In this document: piece after piece, positions 33,438-43,392 of the stretch | Position numbering within the stretch: the stretch's first letter is position 1 | How the letters are laid out: each line of letters begins with the position of its first letter | Origin: Thalassospira lucentensis | GTDB lineage: Bacteria; Pseudomonadota; Alphaproteobacteria; Rhodospirillales; Thalassospiraceae | NCBI RefSeq assembly: GCF_001613805.1 | Contig: NZ_LPVY01000021.1 | Span: 1 to 64,000, forward strand | Direction: 5' to 3' | Length of the DNA stretch: 64,000 bases | Program-made: the position numbers and the translations under genes | The notes under the pieces: generated by a model | What the model was told of the DNA's origin: nothing | The model's input: only the letters and a program-made list of their open reading frames with translations | The model's database searches: none

Positions 33438-34376
33438 TCAGGCCGTCAAAATCTTGGCACAACCGATCAGGGCCGGGTATTTCGCCGTCATCAGGCGCAC
33501 CGGCACATCATTCATCAAATCATGGAAACGGCCCTTGGCGATCATACGATCCTTAAGGCCGCTTTGTTTCATAAAGTCGGCAATGCGCGGACCAATGCCG
33601 CCACCGATAAATACGCCGTCGAATGCGCCAAGCGTCAGGACCAGATCACCGGCCACCCCGCCCATGAACAGACAGAACCGATCCAGCACCTTAAGGCAAA
33701 GCGGATCGTTTTTCTGCATGGCATTTTCAACGATTTCAGCGGCACTGAGCGGTGCCACGTCGATCCCGTCAATGGCGGCAAGCGCGCGATAGAGGTTTTC
33801 AAGCCCCATCCCCGACAGGATACGTTCGGCCGACACGCGGCCCAGTTCAGCCGTCAGGAACTTGACGATTTCATAATCGAGATCATCGACGGCGGGCAGT
33901 GACACATGGCCGCCTTCGCCCTGGATCGGAATCCAGTGATCGTCATGGCGCAGAAGCCCCGAAACGCCAAGCCCGGTCCCCGCCCCGATCACCGCCAATG
34001 GCAATCCCGGGCGCCCCGGACCATCAAACAGCGTGATCAGGTCTTCGTCGCCAAGATAGGGTACGGACATCGCAAGGCCGGTAAAGTCATTGACCACCAC
34101 CAGACGATCAAGACCAAATTCGGCCTTGAGCGCGTCCTTGGAAAACACCCACGGGTTGTTGGTGAATTTGATGATGTCTGCGGATGCCGGGCAGGCCACG
34201 GCAACCGCAAATTCATTCAGATCCGCACAATCGGTTTTCACCATGAAATCCCGCATGGCATCGCCGATGGTCGCATAATCGCGGACCGGCAATGTCATCG
34301 GTGATTGCGGGTTTCCACTTTCGTCAATCCAGGCAAAGCGGGCGTTGGTACCGCCGATATCACCAACCAGCCGCAT
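33438..34376 (-). CDS. glk: Glucokinase
   Basis: ATP-dependent glucose kinase of the ROK-related bacterial Glk family, 312 residues. The phosphate-binding loop is GDIGGTNARFAWID at the start; a second loop VIGAGTGLGVSGL is the adenosine motif, and GEGGHVSL carries the substrate-contacting residues. Its ATG overlaps the edd stop by one base (TAATG). It phosphorylates glucose freed inside the cell, such as that from the upstream alpha-glucosidase. Confidence 0.95.
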   Translation of the reverse strand: MRLVGDIGGTNARFAWIDESGNPQSPMTLPVRDYATIGDAMRDFMVKTDCADLNEFAVAVACPASADIIKFTNNPWVFSKDALKAEFGLDRLVVVNDFTGLAMSVPYLGDEDLITLFDGPGRPGLPLAVIGAGTGLGVSGLLRHDDHWIPIQGEGGHVSLPAVDDLDYEIVKFLTAELGRVSAERILSGMGLENLYRALAAIDGIDVAPLSAAEIVENAMQKNDPLCLKVLDRFCLFMGGVAGDLVLTLGAFDGVFIGGGIGPRIADFMKQSGLKDRMIAKGRFHDLMNDVPVRLMTAKYPALIGCAKILTA

Positions 34377-36214
34377 TATGCTACCTCGACCTCGGCTGCC
34401 CCCGGAAGCACCGCACTGGCTCCCAGTTCGGCCAGTCCGACATGTTCGCGGAAGACACCGAACAATTCACGACCGAAACCGGTCTGATGTTCGGCCTTGT
34501 TATCAAAGGTTGCGAAGTCACGCTTGGCCAGTTCGGCCTCGGTCACGTTCAGGATCAGTTCGCCGGTTTCGGCATCCAGACGCACGATATCGCCGTCTTT
34601 CACCTTGGCAATCGGACCATTCATCATGGCTTCGGGGGTGACATGGATTGCCGCCGGGACCTTGCCCGATGCGCCCGACATGCGGCCATCGGTGACAAGG
34701 GCGACCTTGTAACCAAGGTCCTGCAACACGCCAAGCGGCGGGGTCAGTTTGTGCAGTTCCGGCATGCCATTGGCCTTGGCCCCCTGGAAACGGACAACAC
34801 AGACAACATCGCGATGCAGTTTACCGTCCTTGAACGCCTGCATCATTTCTTCCTGCGAGGTGAAGACCGCAGCCGGGGCTTCGATCACACGGTTTTCCGG
34901 TTTCACCGCCGATACCTTGATCACCGAACGGCCGAGGTTGCCCGACAGCATCCGAAGGCCGCCATCGGCACTGAACGCCTTTTCGGCCGGACGCAGGATT
35001 TCCTCGTCATGGCTGGTGGCCGGGGCATCACGCCACGACAATTTGCCATTGTCCAGATACGGCTCGGTGCCATAGGCCGCCATGCCGCCGGTATGGATGG
35101 TCTGAAGATCAGGATGCAGAAGACCGTTTTTCAGAAGGTCGCTGATCACAAAGCCCATGCCGCCCGCGGCGTGGAAATGGTTCACATCGGCCTGCCCGTT
35201 CGGATAAACCCGGCACAGAAGCGGGATCAGACGCGACAATTCATCGAAATCTTCCCAGCGAAGTTCGATCCCTGCGGCACGTGCCATCGCCGGAAGATGC
35301 AGGGTATGGTTGGTCGACCCACCGGTCGCAAGCAGACCGATAATGCCGTTCACGAATGCCTTTTCATCGAGAATTTTGCCAACCGGACGGTAATCATTGC
35401 CAAGTTTGGTGATCTGAAGCGCACGACGGGCGGCTTCTTCGGTCAGGGCATCACGCAGATCGGTGTTCGGATTGACGAACGCCGCACCGGGCAAATGCAG
35501 ACCCATGATTTCCATCAGCATCTGGTTGGAGTTCGCCGTACCATAGAAGGTACAGGTCCCCGGGCTGTGATAGGACGCGGTTTCCGCTTCGAGCAGTTCC
35601 TTGCGGCCGACCTTGCCTTGAGCGTAAAGCTGCCGGATGCGGGCCTTTTCATTGTTGGGCAAACCGGACGGCATCGGACCGGCCGGGACAAACACCGCCG
35701 GAATATGGCCATAGGCAAGTGCGCCCATCACCAGACCCGGTACGATTTTATCGCAGACACCAAGATAAAGGGCGGCATCAAACACATCATGGGACAGCGA
35801 TACCGCCGTCGACATCGCAATCACATCCCGCGAAAACAGGGACAATTCCATGCCCGGGCGGCCTTGCGTCACGCCATCGCACATGGCGGGCACGCCGCCG
35901 GCAACCTGTGCGGTTGCGCCGGCTTCGAACACGGCCTTTTTGATGCGGTCGGGATAGACACCAAGAGGCTGATGGGCGGACAGCATATCGTTATAGGATG
36001 TCACGATGCCCAGATTGGCACCTTCGTCGCCATTGATGCGTTCCTTGTCTGCCGCACTGCAGCCCGCAGACGCATGGGCAAGGTTGCCGCATGACAGGGA
36101 TGAGCGATGCGGACGGTCGGACGCGGCAGCTTCGATGCGTTCCAGATATGCCTCGCGGGTCGGCTTGGAACGTTCGATGATGCGTTTGGTAATCTGTTCT
36201 AATTCACGTTTCAT
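34376..36214 (-). CDS. edd: Phosphogluconate dehydratase
   Basis: Iron-sulfur enzyme that converts 6-phosphogluconate to KDPG. 612 residues, usual size. Motifs [29 protein letters not shown] and [14 protein letters not shown] include the cluster-ligand Cys residues; [21 protein letters not shown] is the C-terminal active-site stretch. I chose the ATG at 36214 (MKRELEQ) with AAGG upstream; the frame extends 12 codons further. Overlaps glk by one base and follows pgl by five. Confidence 0.97.
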   Translation of the reverse strand: MKRELEQITKRIIERSKPTREAYLERIEAAASDRPHRSSLSCGNLAHASAGCSAADKERINGDEGANLGIVTSYNDMLSAHQPLGVYPDRIKKAVFEAGATAQVAGGVPAMCDGVTQGRPGMELSLFSRDVIAMSTAVSLSHDVFDAALYLGVCDKIVPGLVMGALAYGHIPAVFVPAGPMPSGLPNNEKARIRQLYAQGKVGRKELLEAETASYHSPGTCTFYGTANSNQMLMEIMGLHLPGAAFVNPNTDLRDALTEEAARRALQITKLGNDYRPVGKILDEKAFVNGIIGLLATGGSTNHTLHLPAMARAAGIELRWEDFDELSRLIPLLCRVYPNGQADVNHFHAAGGMGFVISDLLKNGLLHPDLQTIHTGGMAAYGTEPYLDNGKLSWRDAPATSHDEEILRPAEKAFSADGGLRMLSGNLGRSVIKVSAVKPENRVIEAPAAVFTSQEEMMQAFKDGKLHRDVVCVVRFQGAKANGMPELHKLTPPLGVLQDLGYKVALVTDGRMSGASGKVPAAIHVTPEAMMNGPIAKVKDGDIVRLDAETGELILNVTEAELAKRDFATFDNKAEHQTGFGRELFGVFREHVGLAELGASAVLPGAAEVEVA

Positions 36215-36219
36215 GGGGT

Positions 36220-37014
36220 TCAGCCTTTCGGGTTCTCGGCGCTCCACCACAGATCGACGGGGATGTCAGTCTGCTGCAAGATTGCGCGAACCGGCATTTC
36301 TTCGATCTCGGTGCCGTTTTTCGCGGTTTCAAAGGTCGACCATTTGGATTGTCCGGTAATATGGATGCCAATATACCGGGCATTAAGGATGGCGGGCAAA
36401 GTCATGCTGATGCGCGGGACCGGGGATACGGTCGGGCGCGCGGCGGCAACCAGTTCGCCATGGGCGGGATACAGTCCCTTTTGCAGGGCATCGGGCGCGG
36501 ATGACGGGAACAGGGATGCCGTATGGCCATCATCACCCATGCCCAGATACACGATATCAAGCGGCCAGTTCAGATCGGTGCGAAGGCGGCTTGAAACCGT
36601 TGAAATCGCGTCTTCGGGATTGGCATCGCCGGTTTTCAGCGACACAAAACGCGCATGCTGGGCTTCATTGATCAGGAAATGATCGCGAACCAGCTTTTCG
36701 TTTGACTGATCGTCATCCAGCCCCACCCAGCGATCATCGCCAAGGGTGACGGTGACTTTCGACCAATCCAGTTTGACGGTCGAGAGTTTTTCAAAGAGCG
36801 GTTTGGGGAAACGGCCACCGGCCACCGCCATGCTGGCATGGCCGCGGGTCGCAATGGCGAATTCAAGGCGTTCCACGGTTTCCTTGACCATGGCCGCAAG
36901 CATGTCATCGCCGCTTTGGAAAATGCGTTCGTTTGTCATGTCTTCGTCCAGAAAATTGGGAACCGGTTCATCGTCACGCAAGGCCGCCACACCAAAAGGT
37001 GTTGCGACCCGCAT
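36220..37014 (-). CDS. pgl: 6-phosphogluconolactonase
   Basis: Hydrolyses 6-phosphogluconolactone to 6-phosphogluconate. Family motifs are [34 protein letters not shown] and [14 protein letters not shown], the last with the catalytic His. From the ATG at 37014 the protein has 264 residues and starts 4 bases after the zwf stop; an ATG at 36939 would give 239 residues, closer to the family length. The upper 25 residues are not conserved, so the later start may be the true one. Confidence 0.93.
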   Translation of the reverse strand: MRVATPFGVAALRDDEPVPNFLDEDMTNERIFQSGDDMLAAMVKETVERLEFAIATRGHASMAVAGGRFPKPLFEKLSTVKLDWSKVTVTLGDDRWVGLDDDQSNEKLVRDHFLINEAQHARFVSLKTGDANPEDAISTVSSRLRTDLNWPLDIVYLGMGDDGHTASLFPSSAPDALQKGLYPAHGELVAAARPTVSPVPRISMTLPAILNARYIGIHITGQSKWSTFETAKNGTEIEEMPVRAILQQTDIPVDLWWSAENPKG

Positions 37015-37018
37015 GTCA

Positions 37019-38524
37019 TCAGAATCCGGCTTCTTCGTTCCAGGTCCGGCCGTCACGCTCGATCAGCGCGATGGCCGCCGAAGGCCCCCACGTGCCCGAG
37101 GTATACCCCTTGGGCGTGATGTGATTGCTTTGCCATGCTTCCTGAATGGCATCGACCCACTGCCAGGCAATGTCCTGTTCATCGCGGCGGACGAACAGCG
37201 TGTTATTGCCATCAATCGCATCCAGCAGAAGACGCTCGTAAGCATCCGGGCTGCGACCGCCGAACGCCTCGGCAAAGGACAGGTTAAGCGCCGTCGGACG
37301 CAGGCGCACAAGACCCGGCCCCGGATTCTTGGTATTCAGAACCAGATGGATGCCGTCATCAGGCTGCAAACGCAGAACAAGGCGGTTGGCCTGATAATTG
37401 GTCATGGATTTTGCCAGCGGGAAAATCTGGTGCGGCACATCGCGGAACTGGATGACAATTTCCGAATGGCGTTTCGGCAAGCGTTTACCGGTCCGCAGAT
37501 AGAACGGCACACCAGCCCAGCGCCAGTTATTCAGTTCGGCCCGGATGGCAACGAATGTTTCGGTGGTGCTGTCGATATTGGCACCTTCTTCTTCAAGATA
37601 ACCCGGGACTTCCTTGCCGCCGACGGCACCATTGCGGTACTGGCCGCGCACGGTTGCGCTGTCGATATTGGAATCATTGATCGGTTTGAGCGCCTTGAGC
37701 ACCTTGACCTTTTCATCACGCACCGCGTCCTGATCGAGAACATGCGGGGCTTCCATCGCGACAAGGCAGAGAAGCTGCAACATATGGTTCTGAACCATGT
37801 CGCGCATCGCACCGGCATCGTCATAATAGGACCAGCGCCCTTCGACGCCGACTTCCTCGCCAACCGTGATCTGCACGTGATCAATATGCGCGCTGTTCCA
37901 CAATGGTTCGAACATCGCATTGGCAAAGCGCAGGATCAAAAGGTTCTGCACCGTTTCCTTGCCAAGATAATGGTCGATACGGAATATCTGGTGTTCTTCG
38001 AAGACTTCACCAATCTGGCCGTTGATTTCACGGCAGCTTTCAAGATCGTGGCCCAGCGGCTTTTCAAGCACAACGCGCGAATTGGGCGTTACCAGACCGG
38101 CTTTCTCAAGGTTAAAGGCCATATCGGCAAACAGCGAAGGGCTGGTCGAGAAATAATAGACGCGGTCCCGATCCGGCTGATCGGCAAGCTTTTCATGCAG
38201 GATTTTGAAGCCAGTTTCATCCCCGGCGGAAACCTGAACATAGGCGATGCGGGCTGCAAACTTTTTCCAGACCTTGGCGTCAAATTCGCCTTTGGGAATG
38301 TACTTTTTTCCGGCTTCTTCCAGCTTGGTGCGGAATTCGTCATCGGAATGTTCGCTGCGCGAGGCGCCGAAAATGCGGGTGGAATCATCGAAACGCCCGG
38401 TACGTTCCATTTCGTAAAGTGCGGGGAAAAGTTTGCGTAACGCCAAATCTCCGGTCCCACCGAAAATCACGATATCAGCGATACGATGCTTCAGCCGTTG
38501 GCGCTGCGTCGTCGTTTGTGTCAT
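37019..38524 (-). CDS. zwf: Glucose-6-phosphate 1-dehydrogenase
   Basis: NADP-dependent oxidation of glucose 6-phosphate. 501 residues. The dinucleotide-binding loop FGGTGDLALRK is at about residues 21-31 and the substrate-binding signature RIDHYLGKE with the catalytic His is near 180; the C-terminal ITPKGYTSGTWGP is also typical. AGGG lies before the ATG. First gene of the Entner-Doudoroff operon. The 146-base gap after the upstream ABC operon holds two small hairpins but no strong terminator, so read-through from the importer genes is possible. Confidence 0.97.
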   Translation of the reverse strand: MTQTTTQRQRLKHRIADIVIFGGTGDLALRKLFPALYEMERTGRFDDSTRIFGASRSEHSDDEFRTKLEEAGKKYIPKGEFDAKVWKKFAARIAYVQVSAGDETGFKILHEKLADQPDRDRVYYFSTSPSLFADMAFNLEKAGLVTPNSRVVLEKPLGHDLESCREINGQIGEVFEEHQIFRIDHYLGKETVQNLLILRFANAMFEPLWNSAHIDHVQITVGEEVGVEGRWSYYDDAGAMRDMVQNHMLQLLCLVAMEAPHVLDQDAVRDEKVKVLKALKPINDSNIDSATVRGQYRNGAVGGKEVPGYLEEEGANIDSTTETFVAIRAELNNWRWAGVPFYLRTGKRLPKRHSEIVIQFRDVPHQIFPLAKSMTNYQANRLVLRLQPDDGIHLVLNTKNPGPGLVRLRPTALNLSFAEAFGGRSPDAYERLLLDAIDGNNTLFVRRDEQDIAWQWVDAIQEAWQSNHITPKGYTSGTWGPSAAIALIERDGRTWNEEAGF

Positions 38525-38590
38525 CTTGCCCTAAGCCTTCCAAGCGAACTGCTCTCACTCGTTTCCTCCCCGTCGTAAAGGTGGGATCCC

Positions 38591-38637
38591 GAGCCCGAAG
38601 GGCTCTGGCAAACGACCGGGCCACGGTATTTACCGTG
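38591..38637. other. Two short hairpins between the importer ATPase and zwf
   Basis: GAGCCC-GAA-GGGCTC (38591-38605) and CACGGTA-TT-TACCGTG (38622-38637). No T-run follows either on the minus strand; possible mRNA structures rather than terminators. Confidence 0.4.
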
Positions 38638-38670
38638 TTGGCCGGCGCCGGGTTTTCGCCCCGTCACCGC

Positions 38671-39801
38671 CTATCCTGTTGCCAGCTGGGCTCTGAGCGG
38701 TTCGTTATCCACATCAAGGCGCCGTCTGGCTTGTCCGTTCTGATCGAACAGATAGCAATCTTCCACCCGGGCATGAATGCCAATGGATGATCCTGTTACA
38801 ATTGCCGTGTCACCCGTGACACGGGCAACGAACAGTTCATCACCACCGGCCTGCACATAGACGAGACCCGCCTCGCCCAGATGTTCAACCACTTCGACCG
38901 TTCCTGACAGCAATGCCGTGTCCTGATCGGCAAGGCTGCAATGTTCCGGTCTGATGCCCACTGTTACACGATCTCCAGCGTCAAGACCACTGCCATCAAC
39001 AGGCAGCGTCACCTCTTTACCGGAATCCAGTTTAACCGTAACAGTTTGTTGCGAAACCCCCATCACAACCGCCGGAACAAAGTTCATTTTAGGCGACCCG
39101 ATGAAGCCCGCAACAAATTGATTTTGCGGATGATGATAGAGTTCAAGCGGGGTCCCGACCTGCTCGACCGAACCCGCCCGCAAAACCACGATCTTGTCAG
39201 CCATTGTCATGGCTTCGACCTGATCATGCGTCACATAAATCATCGTGGACTTCAATTTTTCATGAAGTTTTGTCAATTCGATGCGCATCTGCACGCGCAA
39301 ACCGGCATCAAGGTTTGACAGCGGCTCGTCAAACAGGAAGACTTTCGGCTTGCGCACAATCGCCCGGCCAATCGCAACACGCTGACGCTGCCCGCCCGAA
39401 AGTTCCTTTGGCTTGCGGTCCAGCAATTCTTCAAGTTGCAGCACCCTGGCCGCAGCCATCACACGTTCGCGTTGTTCGTCCCTGGTTTTTTTCGCAAGAT
39501 CAAGGCCGAACGCCATGTTTTCATAGACTGTCATATGCGGATAAAGCGCATAGGACTGAAACACCATGGCCACACCACGATCCTTTGGCGCCCTGTCATT
39601 GACGACCTCGCCACCAATGGAAAGTTCGCCGTCGCTGATATCTTCGAGCCCGGCAATCAGGCGCAGCAAGGTCGATTTGCCGCACCCCGAAGGGCCGACA
39701 AACACGCAAAATTCGCCATCGCGGATGTTCAGATCGACACCATGAATGGTTTCGATCGGACCGAAACGTTTTTTAACCTGCTTAAGAACCACTTCAGACA
39801 T
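38671..39801 (-). CDS. Sugar ABC transporter ATP-binding protein (MalK/UgpC/ThuK type)
   Basis: ATPase of the importer encoded by the next three transport genes. 376 residues: Walker [10 protein letters not shown], signature [19 protein letters not shown], Walker [13 protein letters not shown], switch His in TMIYVTHDQ, then a C-terminal TOBE/OB regulatory domain from about 240. The frame extends upstream, but the ATG at 39801 has GGGAGGAA at the right distance. Last gene of the importer unit, right before zwf. Confidence 0.94.
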   Translation of the reverse strand: MSEVVLKQVKKRFGPIETIHGVDLNIRDGEFCVFVGPSGCGKSTLLRLIAGLEDISDGELSIGGEVVNDRAPKDRGVAMVFQSYALYPHMTVYENMAFGLDLAKKTRDEQRERVMAAARVLQLEELLDRKPKELSGGQRQRVAIGRAIVRKPKVFLFDEPLSNLDAGLRVQMRIELTKLHEKLKSTMIYVTHDQVEAMTMADKIVVLRAGSVEQVGTPLELYHHPQNQFVAGFIGSPKMNFVPAVVMGVSQQTVTVKLDSGKEVTLPVDGSGLDAGDRVTVGIRPEHCSLADQDTALLSGTVEVVEHLGEAGLVYVQAGGDELFVARVTGDTAIVTGSSIGIHARVEDCYLFDQNGQARRRLDVDNEPLRAQLATG

Positions 39802-39827
39802 GCGGGTTCCTCCCTCGACTTGTCGAT

Positions 39828-41456
39828 TTATATCGTTCCGAAATAAAAGCCCCAACCCGGCAGCGAAAGCTGATTGCCGGTAACCGATCCGCTGTTAAGG
39901 GCGAAATTCGCATCCGAACGCCCGGGCAAGGTCACGGTTCGGGCATCGGGTGTCGTATTGAACACGCAGATGGTCCGGACCACGCCCGCCATCCTGGCAT
40001 AGGCGATGACATTGTCATCGATATCGAGCATCTCGATATCGCCATCGATGATTTCCGGATGGATTTTGCGCCACGCCAGAAGATCACGATAGAAACTGCG
40101 CAGTGAATTGGGGTCATCCATCTGTTCGGCAACCGCAAGCGCGCTGTGATCCTGTGGGACCGGAAGCCACGGCGCGTCGCTTGCCGTGAAACCGCCATGC
40201 GGAATATTGGCATTCATCCACGGCATCGGGGTCCGGCAACCATCGCGCCCCTTGAATTCCGGCCACATTTCAATCCCGTAAGGATCCTGCAGCAATTCAT
40301 AGGGGACGACGGCCTCTTCAAGACCAAGTTCTTCCCCCTGATAGATGCAGGGCGTGCCACGCAATGTGGTGTAAAGGGCCGGGATCATGCGAAGGCGCGC
40401 ATCGTTATCGCCGCCCTTTTCCCTGCCCCAGCGGGTCGCAACCCGGACGAAGTCATGGTTCGACACCGCCCAGCACGGCCAGCCATCACCAAGAACGTCA
40501 AACACATTGCGCAACATCCCGCGGATCAAAGGCGTTTCAAGCGGGCTTTCCAGCAGATTGATCGTATAGGCCATGTGAAGCTTGTCGCCCCCGGCGGTAT
40601 ATTCCGCCATGGTCGCCAGCGAATTGTCCGACCCGATTTCACCGACCGTCGTTGCCCCCGGATATTTATCGAGAACCGCGCGCAGCTTTTTAAGGAACGC
40701 GATATTTTCCGGTCGCGTTTTGTCATAGACATGCATCTGGCGGGTATAGGGGTTTTCCTTTGGCGCGCCTTCGGGCCGGTGGGTACCCGGAACCCATGGC
40801 GGGTTATCGCGCAATTCCGCGTCATGGACATAGAAATTGGCGGTATCAAGCCGGAAACCATCCACCCCGCGGCGCAGCCAGAATTCGACATCGTCAAGCA
40901 ACTGGGCCTGTACATCCGGGTTATGGAAATTCAGGTCTGGCTGACTGACCAGAAAGTTGTGCATGTAATATTGCTGCCGGGTGGTATCGAACTTCCATGC
41001 CGAACCGCCAAAGATCGACAGCCAGTTATTGGGCGGCGTGCCGTCGGGCTTGGGATCAGCCCAGACATACCAGTCGGCCTTGGGATTATCGCGTGATGAC
41101 CGGCTTTCCTTGAACCAGGCATGCTGATCGGAACTGTGCGACAGAACCTGATCTATGGTGACGCGCAGGCCAAGCGAATGGGCCTTTTCAACCAGATGGT
41201 CGAAATCGGCCAATGTTCCGAACATCGGATCGACATCGCGGTAATCCGCCACATCATAGCCGAAATCCTTCATGGGCGAGGTAAAGAACGGCGACAGCCA
41301 GATGCCATCGACGCCCAGATCGGCAATGTAATCGAGTTTCTGGGTAATGCCGGGCAGATCACCAATGCCATCGCCATTGGAATCAAAGAAACTGCGCGGA
41401 TAGATTTGATACAGGACGCCACCGCGCCACCAGTCAGGATTTCCGGCCAAAGCCAT
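39828..41456 (-). CDS. Alpha-glucosidase / oligo-1,6-glucosidase, GH13
   Basis: Cytoplasmic GH13 enzyme (542 residues, no signal peptide) that releases glucose from imported alpha-glucosides such as trehalose, maltose, isomaltose or sucrose-like sugars. Catalytic residues by family alignment: nucleophile Asp204 (GFRLDTANFY), acid/base Glu273 (TVGEIGSD), transition-state Asp335 (VSNHDFVR). The start WWRGGVLYQIYPRSFFDSNGDG is typical of subfamilies 17/23/31. AAGGTGAC precedes the ATG. It lies between the permease and ATPase genes of the importer, the order seen in aglEFGAK operons. Exact linkage preference needs experiment. Confidence 0.92.
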   Translation of the reverse strand: MALAGNPDWWRGGVLYQIYPRSFFDSNGDGIGDLPGITQKLDYIADLGVDGIWLSPFFTSPMKDFGYDVADYRDVDPMFGTLADFDHLVEKAHSLGLRVTIDQVLSHSSDQHAWFKESRSSRDNPKADWYVWADPKPDGTPPNNWLSIFGGSAWKFDTTRQQYYMHNFLVSQPDLNFHNPDVQAQLLDDVEFWLRRGVDGFRLDTANFYVHDAELRDNPPWVPGTHRPEGAPKENPYTRQMHVYDKTRPENIAFLKKLRAVLDKYPGATTVGEIGSDNSLATMAEYTAGGDKLHMAYTINLLESPLETPLIRGMLRNVFDVLGDGWPCWAVSNHDFVRVATRWGREKGGDNDARLRMIPALYTTLRGTPCIYQGEELGLEEAVVPYELLQDPYGIEMWPEFKGRDGCRTPMPWMNANIPHGGFTASDAPWLPVPQDHSALAVAEQMDDPNSLRSFYRDLLAWRKIHPEIIDGDIEMLDIDDNVIAYARMAGVVRTICVFNTTPDARTVTLPGRSDANFALNSGSVTGNQLSLPGWGFYFGTI

Positions 41457-41493
41457 TTAAGTCACCTTAGGTCATGTGGGACGAGAAGCCGCA

Positions 41494-42333
41494 TCAGCCT
41501 TTGACAGCCCCGGCGGTCAGGCCGGAAACGATGCGACGCTGGAAAATCAGAACCAGAACAATCAACGGAACCGTCACGATCACCGATGCCGCCATGATAT
41601 TGCCCCATGGCATTTCAAACTGGCTGGCCCCGGAAATCAGGGCGATGGCAACCGGCACGGTGCGCTGTTCATTGGTCAGGGTGAAGGTCAGGGCAAACAG
41701 GAATTCGTTCCAGGCCATGATGAAGGCCAGAAGCCCGGTGGTGACCATGGCAGGCCACATAACCGGCAGGAACACGCGCGTTATCACCGTCCACGGGCTG
41801 GCCCCGTCCATCACGGCGGCTTCTTCAAGTTCACGGGGCAGTTCGCGCATGAAGGCGGTCAGGATCCAGACCGTGAATGGCAGGGTCAGCATCATGTATG
41901 AAATCGCCAGCCCGAACATCGAATTATAAAGCCCGACGGCGCGGATCAGTTCGAACATGCCCGACAGCACCGCGACCTGCGGGAACATCGACACCGACAG
42001 GATCGTCACCAGCAACAATCCGCGCCCGGCGAATTTAACCCGCGCAAGCGCATAGGATGCCGTTACCCCCATCAAAAGCGACAGGGCCACAACCATCACA
42101 CTGACAAAGATCGAATTGAAGATATTGCGACCGAACGGCTGCCCTTCGAACACCGACAGATAGTTCGAGAAACTGAAACTTTCCGGCAGGTAATTGACGT
42201 CAAACAACGCCGATCCGGTTTCGAACGCGGTCAGGATCGCATAGTAGAACGGGAAGACGGCAAAGATCACGATCGCCGCCACCAGAAGATAGAACCCTGC
42301 CTTCATCATCAGGGATTTGACATTGCGGTTCAT
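41494..42333 (-). CDS. thuG: Sugar ABC transporter permease, ThuG/MalG type
   Basis: Inner-membrane subunit, 279 residues and six spans. EAA loop LEEAAVMDGASPWTVITRVFLP contacts the ATPase. GAGGGGGG lies before the ATG at 42333; the frame is open seven codons upstream. The upstream permease gene ends one base before this start. Symbol follows the similarity of the partner binding protein to ThuE. Confidence 0.88.
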   Translation of the reverse strand: MNRNVKSLMMKAGFYLLVAAIVIFAVFPFYYAILTAFETGSALFDVNYLPESFSFSNYLSVFEGQPFGRNIFNSIFVSVMVVALSLLMGVTASYALARVKFAGRGLLLVTILSVSMFPQVAVLSGMFELIRAVGLYNSMFGLAISYMMLTLPFTVWILTAFMRELPRELEEAAVMDGASPWTVITRVFLPVMWPAMVTTGLLAFIMAWNEFLFALTFTLTNEQRTVPVAIALISGASQFEMPWGNIMAASVIVTVPLIVLVLIFQRRIVSGLTAGAVKG

Positions 42334-42334
42334 G

Positions 42335-43306
42335 TTAATGTCCCCCCTCGTCAAGCCGGACCCGGCCGATCATCATGTAGGCCATGATCGAAAAGGCGAT
42401 GACCAGAAACAGCAGCGTTGATGCCGCCGAGCCATATCCGACTTCCTGAAAATCGACCAGAAGCTGCCGGGCATAGACCGACATGGTCATGGTATTCGGA
42501 TTGTTTGGCGTAAGAACATAAATCACGTCAAACACACGCAATGCATCAAGGGCACGGAAGATCACGGCCACCATCAGGGCCGGTTTAATCAGCGGCAGGG
42601 TTACCTTGAAAAACACCCGGACCGGATGGATGCCATCAACACGGGCGGCTTCGTAACAGTCACTTGGCAGCATCTGAAGGGCTGCCAGTGTCAAAAGCGC
42701 CATAAACGGTGTGGTTTTCCAGACATCAACCATGATCACAGCGACCATCGCCGTATCCGGATTGGCCGTCCAGGCGATCGGCGATGCAATCAGCCCCAGC
42801 GACATCAGAAGATCATTGATGATGCCGAACTGGTCATGCAGCATCCAGTTCCACATTTTGGCCGATACAATTGTCGGGATCGCCCACGGGATCAGAACCG
42901 CCGCCCGCACCAGACCGCGCCCCTTGAATTCCTGATTAAGGACAAGGGCCACGATGATCCCCAGCACCGTTTCAAGCGAAACAGAAATCACGGTGAAGTA
43001 AATCGTATTCCAGACCGCCTGCCACCATTCCGGATCGGCCAGAAGGCCGAACGTCTCGCCATCATAAACCGCATAGAAGTTTTCAAAGCCGATAAAGCCA
43101 TAATTTCCAAGGTCGGACAGATTGGCATCGGTAAAGCCAAAGATGAAAGTCCGCAGCAACGGCCAACCGGCCACTGCGGCAAGAATGACCAGCATCGGTG
43201 TTAAAAACAGCCATGCCGAACGCCGTCTTGCACGCGTCAGGGACGAAGCTTGCGCCATGGGAACCGCTCTTGATCTTGAAGGGGGATGTTCGGTTATGAC
43301 CGCCAT
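42335..43306 (-). CDS. thuF: Sugar ABC transporter permease, ThuF/MalF type
   Basis: Second membrane subunit, 323 residues. Six spans and the EAA loop CYEAARVDGIHPVRVFFKVTLP. The start is not certain: an ATG at 43258 (MAQASSLTRARR) would shorten the cytoplasmic tail and neither site has a strong ribosome-binding sequence. Follows the binding-protein gene across a hairpin. Confidence 0.88.
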   Translation of the reverse strand: MAVITEHPPSRSRAVPMAQASSLTRARRRSAWLFLTPMLVILAAVAGWPLLRTFIFGFTDANLSDLGNYGFIGFENFYAVYDGETFGLLADPEWWQAVWNTIYFTVISVSLETVLGIIVALVLNQEFKGRGLVRAAVLIPWAIPTIVSAKMWNWMLHDQFGIINDLLMSLGLIASPIAWTANPDTAMVAVIMVDVWKTTPFMALLTLAALQMLPSDCYEAARVDGIHPVRVFFKVTLPLIKPALMVAVIFRALDALRVFDVIYVLTPNNPNTMTMSVYARQLLVDFQEVGYGSAASTLLFLVIAFSIMAYMMIGRVRLDEGGH

Positions 43307-43350
43307 CCATCAAACCGGCCTAAGCAAACCGGTACGAAAACAGGATCGGG

Positions 43351-43383
43351 GCAGTACCGGGCGACCCTCGTCCCCGGTACTGC
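43351..43383 (-). terminator. Hairpin after the sugar-binding-protein gene
   Basis: Perfect 11-bp stem GCAGTACCGGG/CCCGGTACTGC with an 11-base loop directly after the thuE stop. No T-run on the minus strand; likely a 3' stabiliser or attenuator. Confidence 0.65.
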
Positions 43384-43392
43384 GAGGTCCGT

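Noticed and set aside
34292-36094. 600-codon plus-strand open frame opposite edd
   Set aside because: It is antisense to a clearly conserved dehydratase and has no domain; long antisense frames are common in GC-rich DNA.
36746-38440. 564-codon plus-strand open frame opposite zwf
   Set aside because: Antisense shadow of zwf and pgl, with no recognisable domain or ribosome-binding site.
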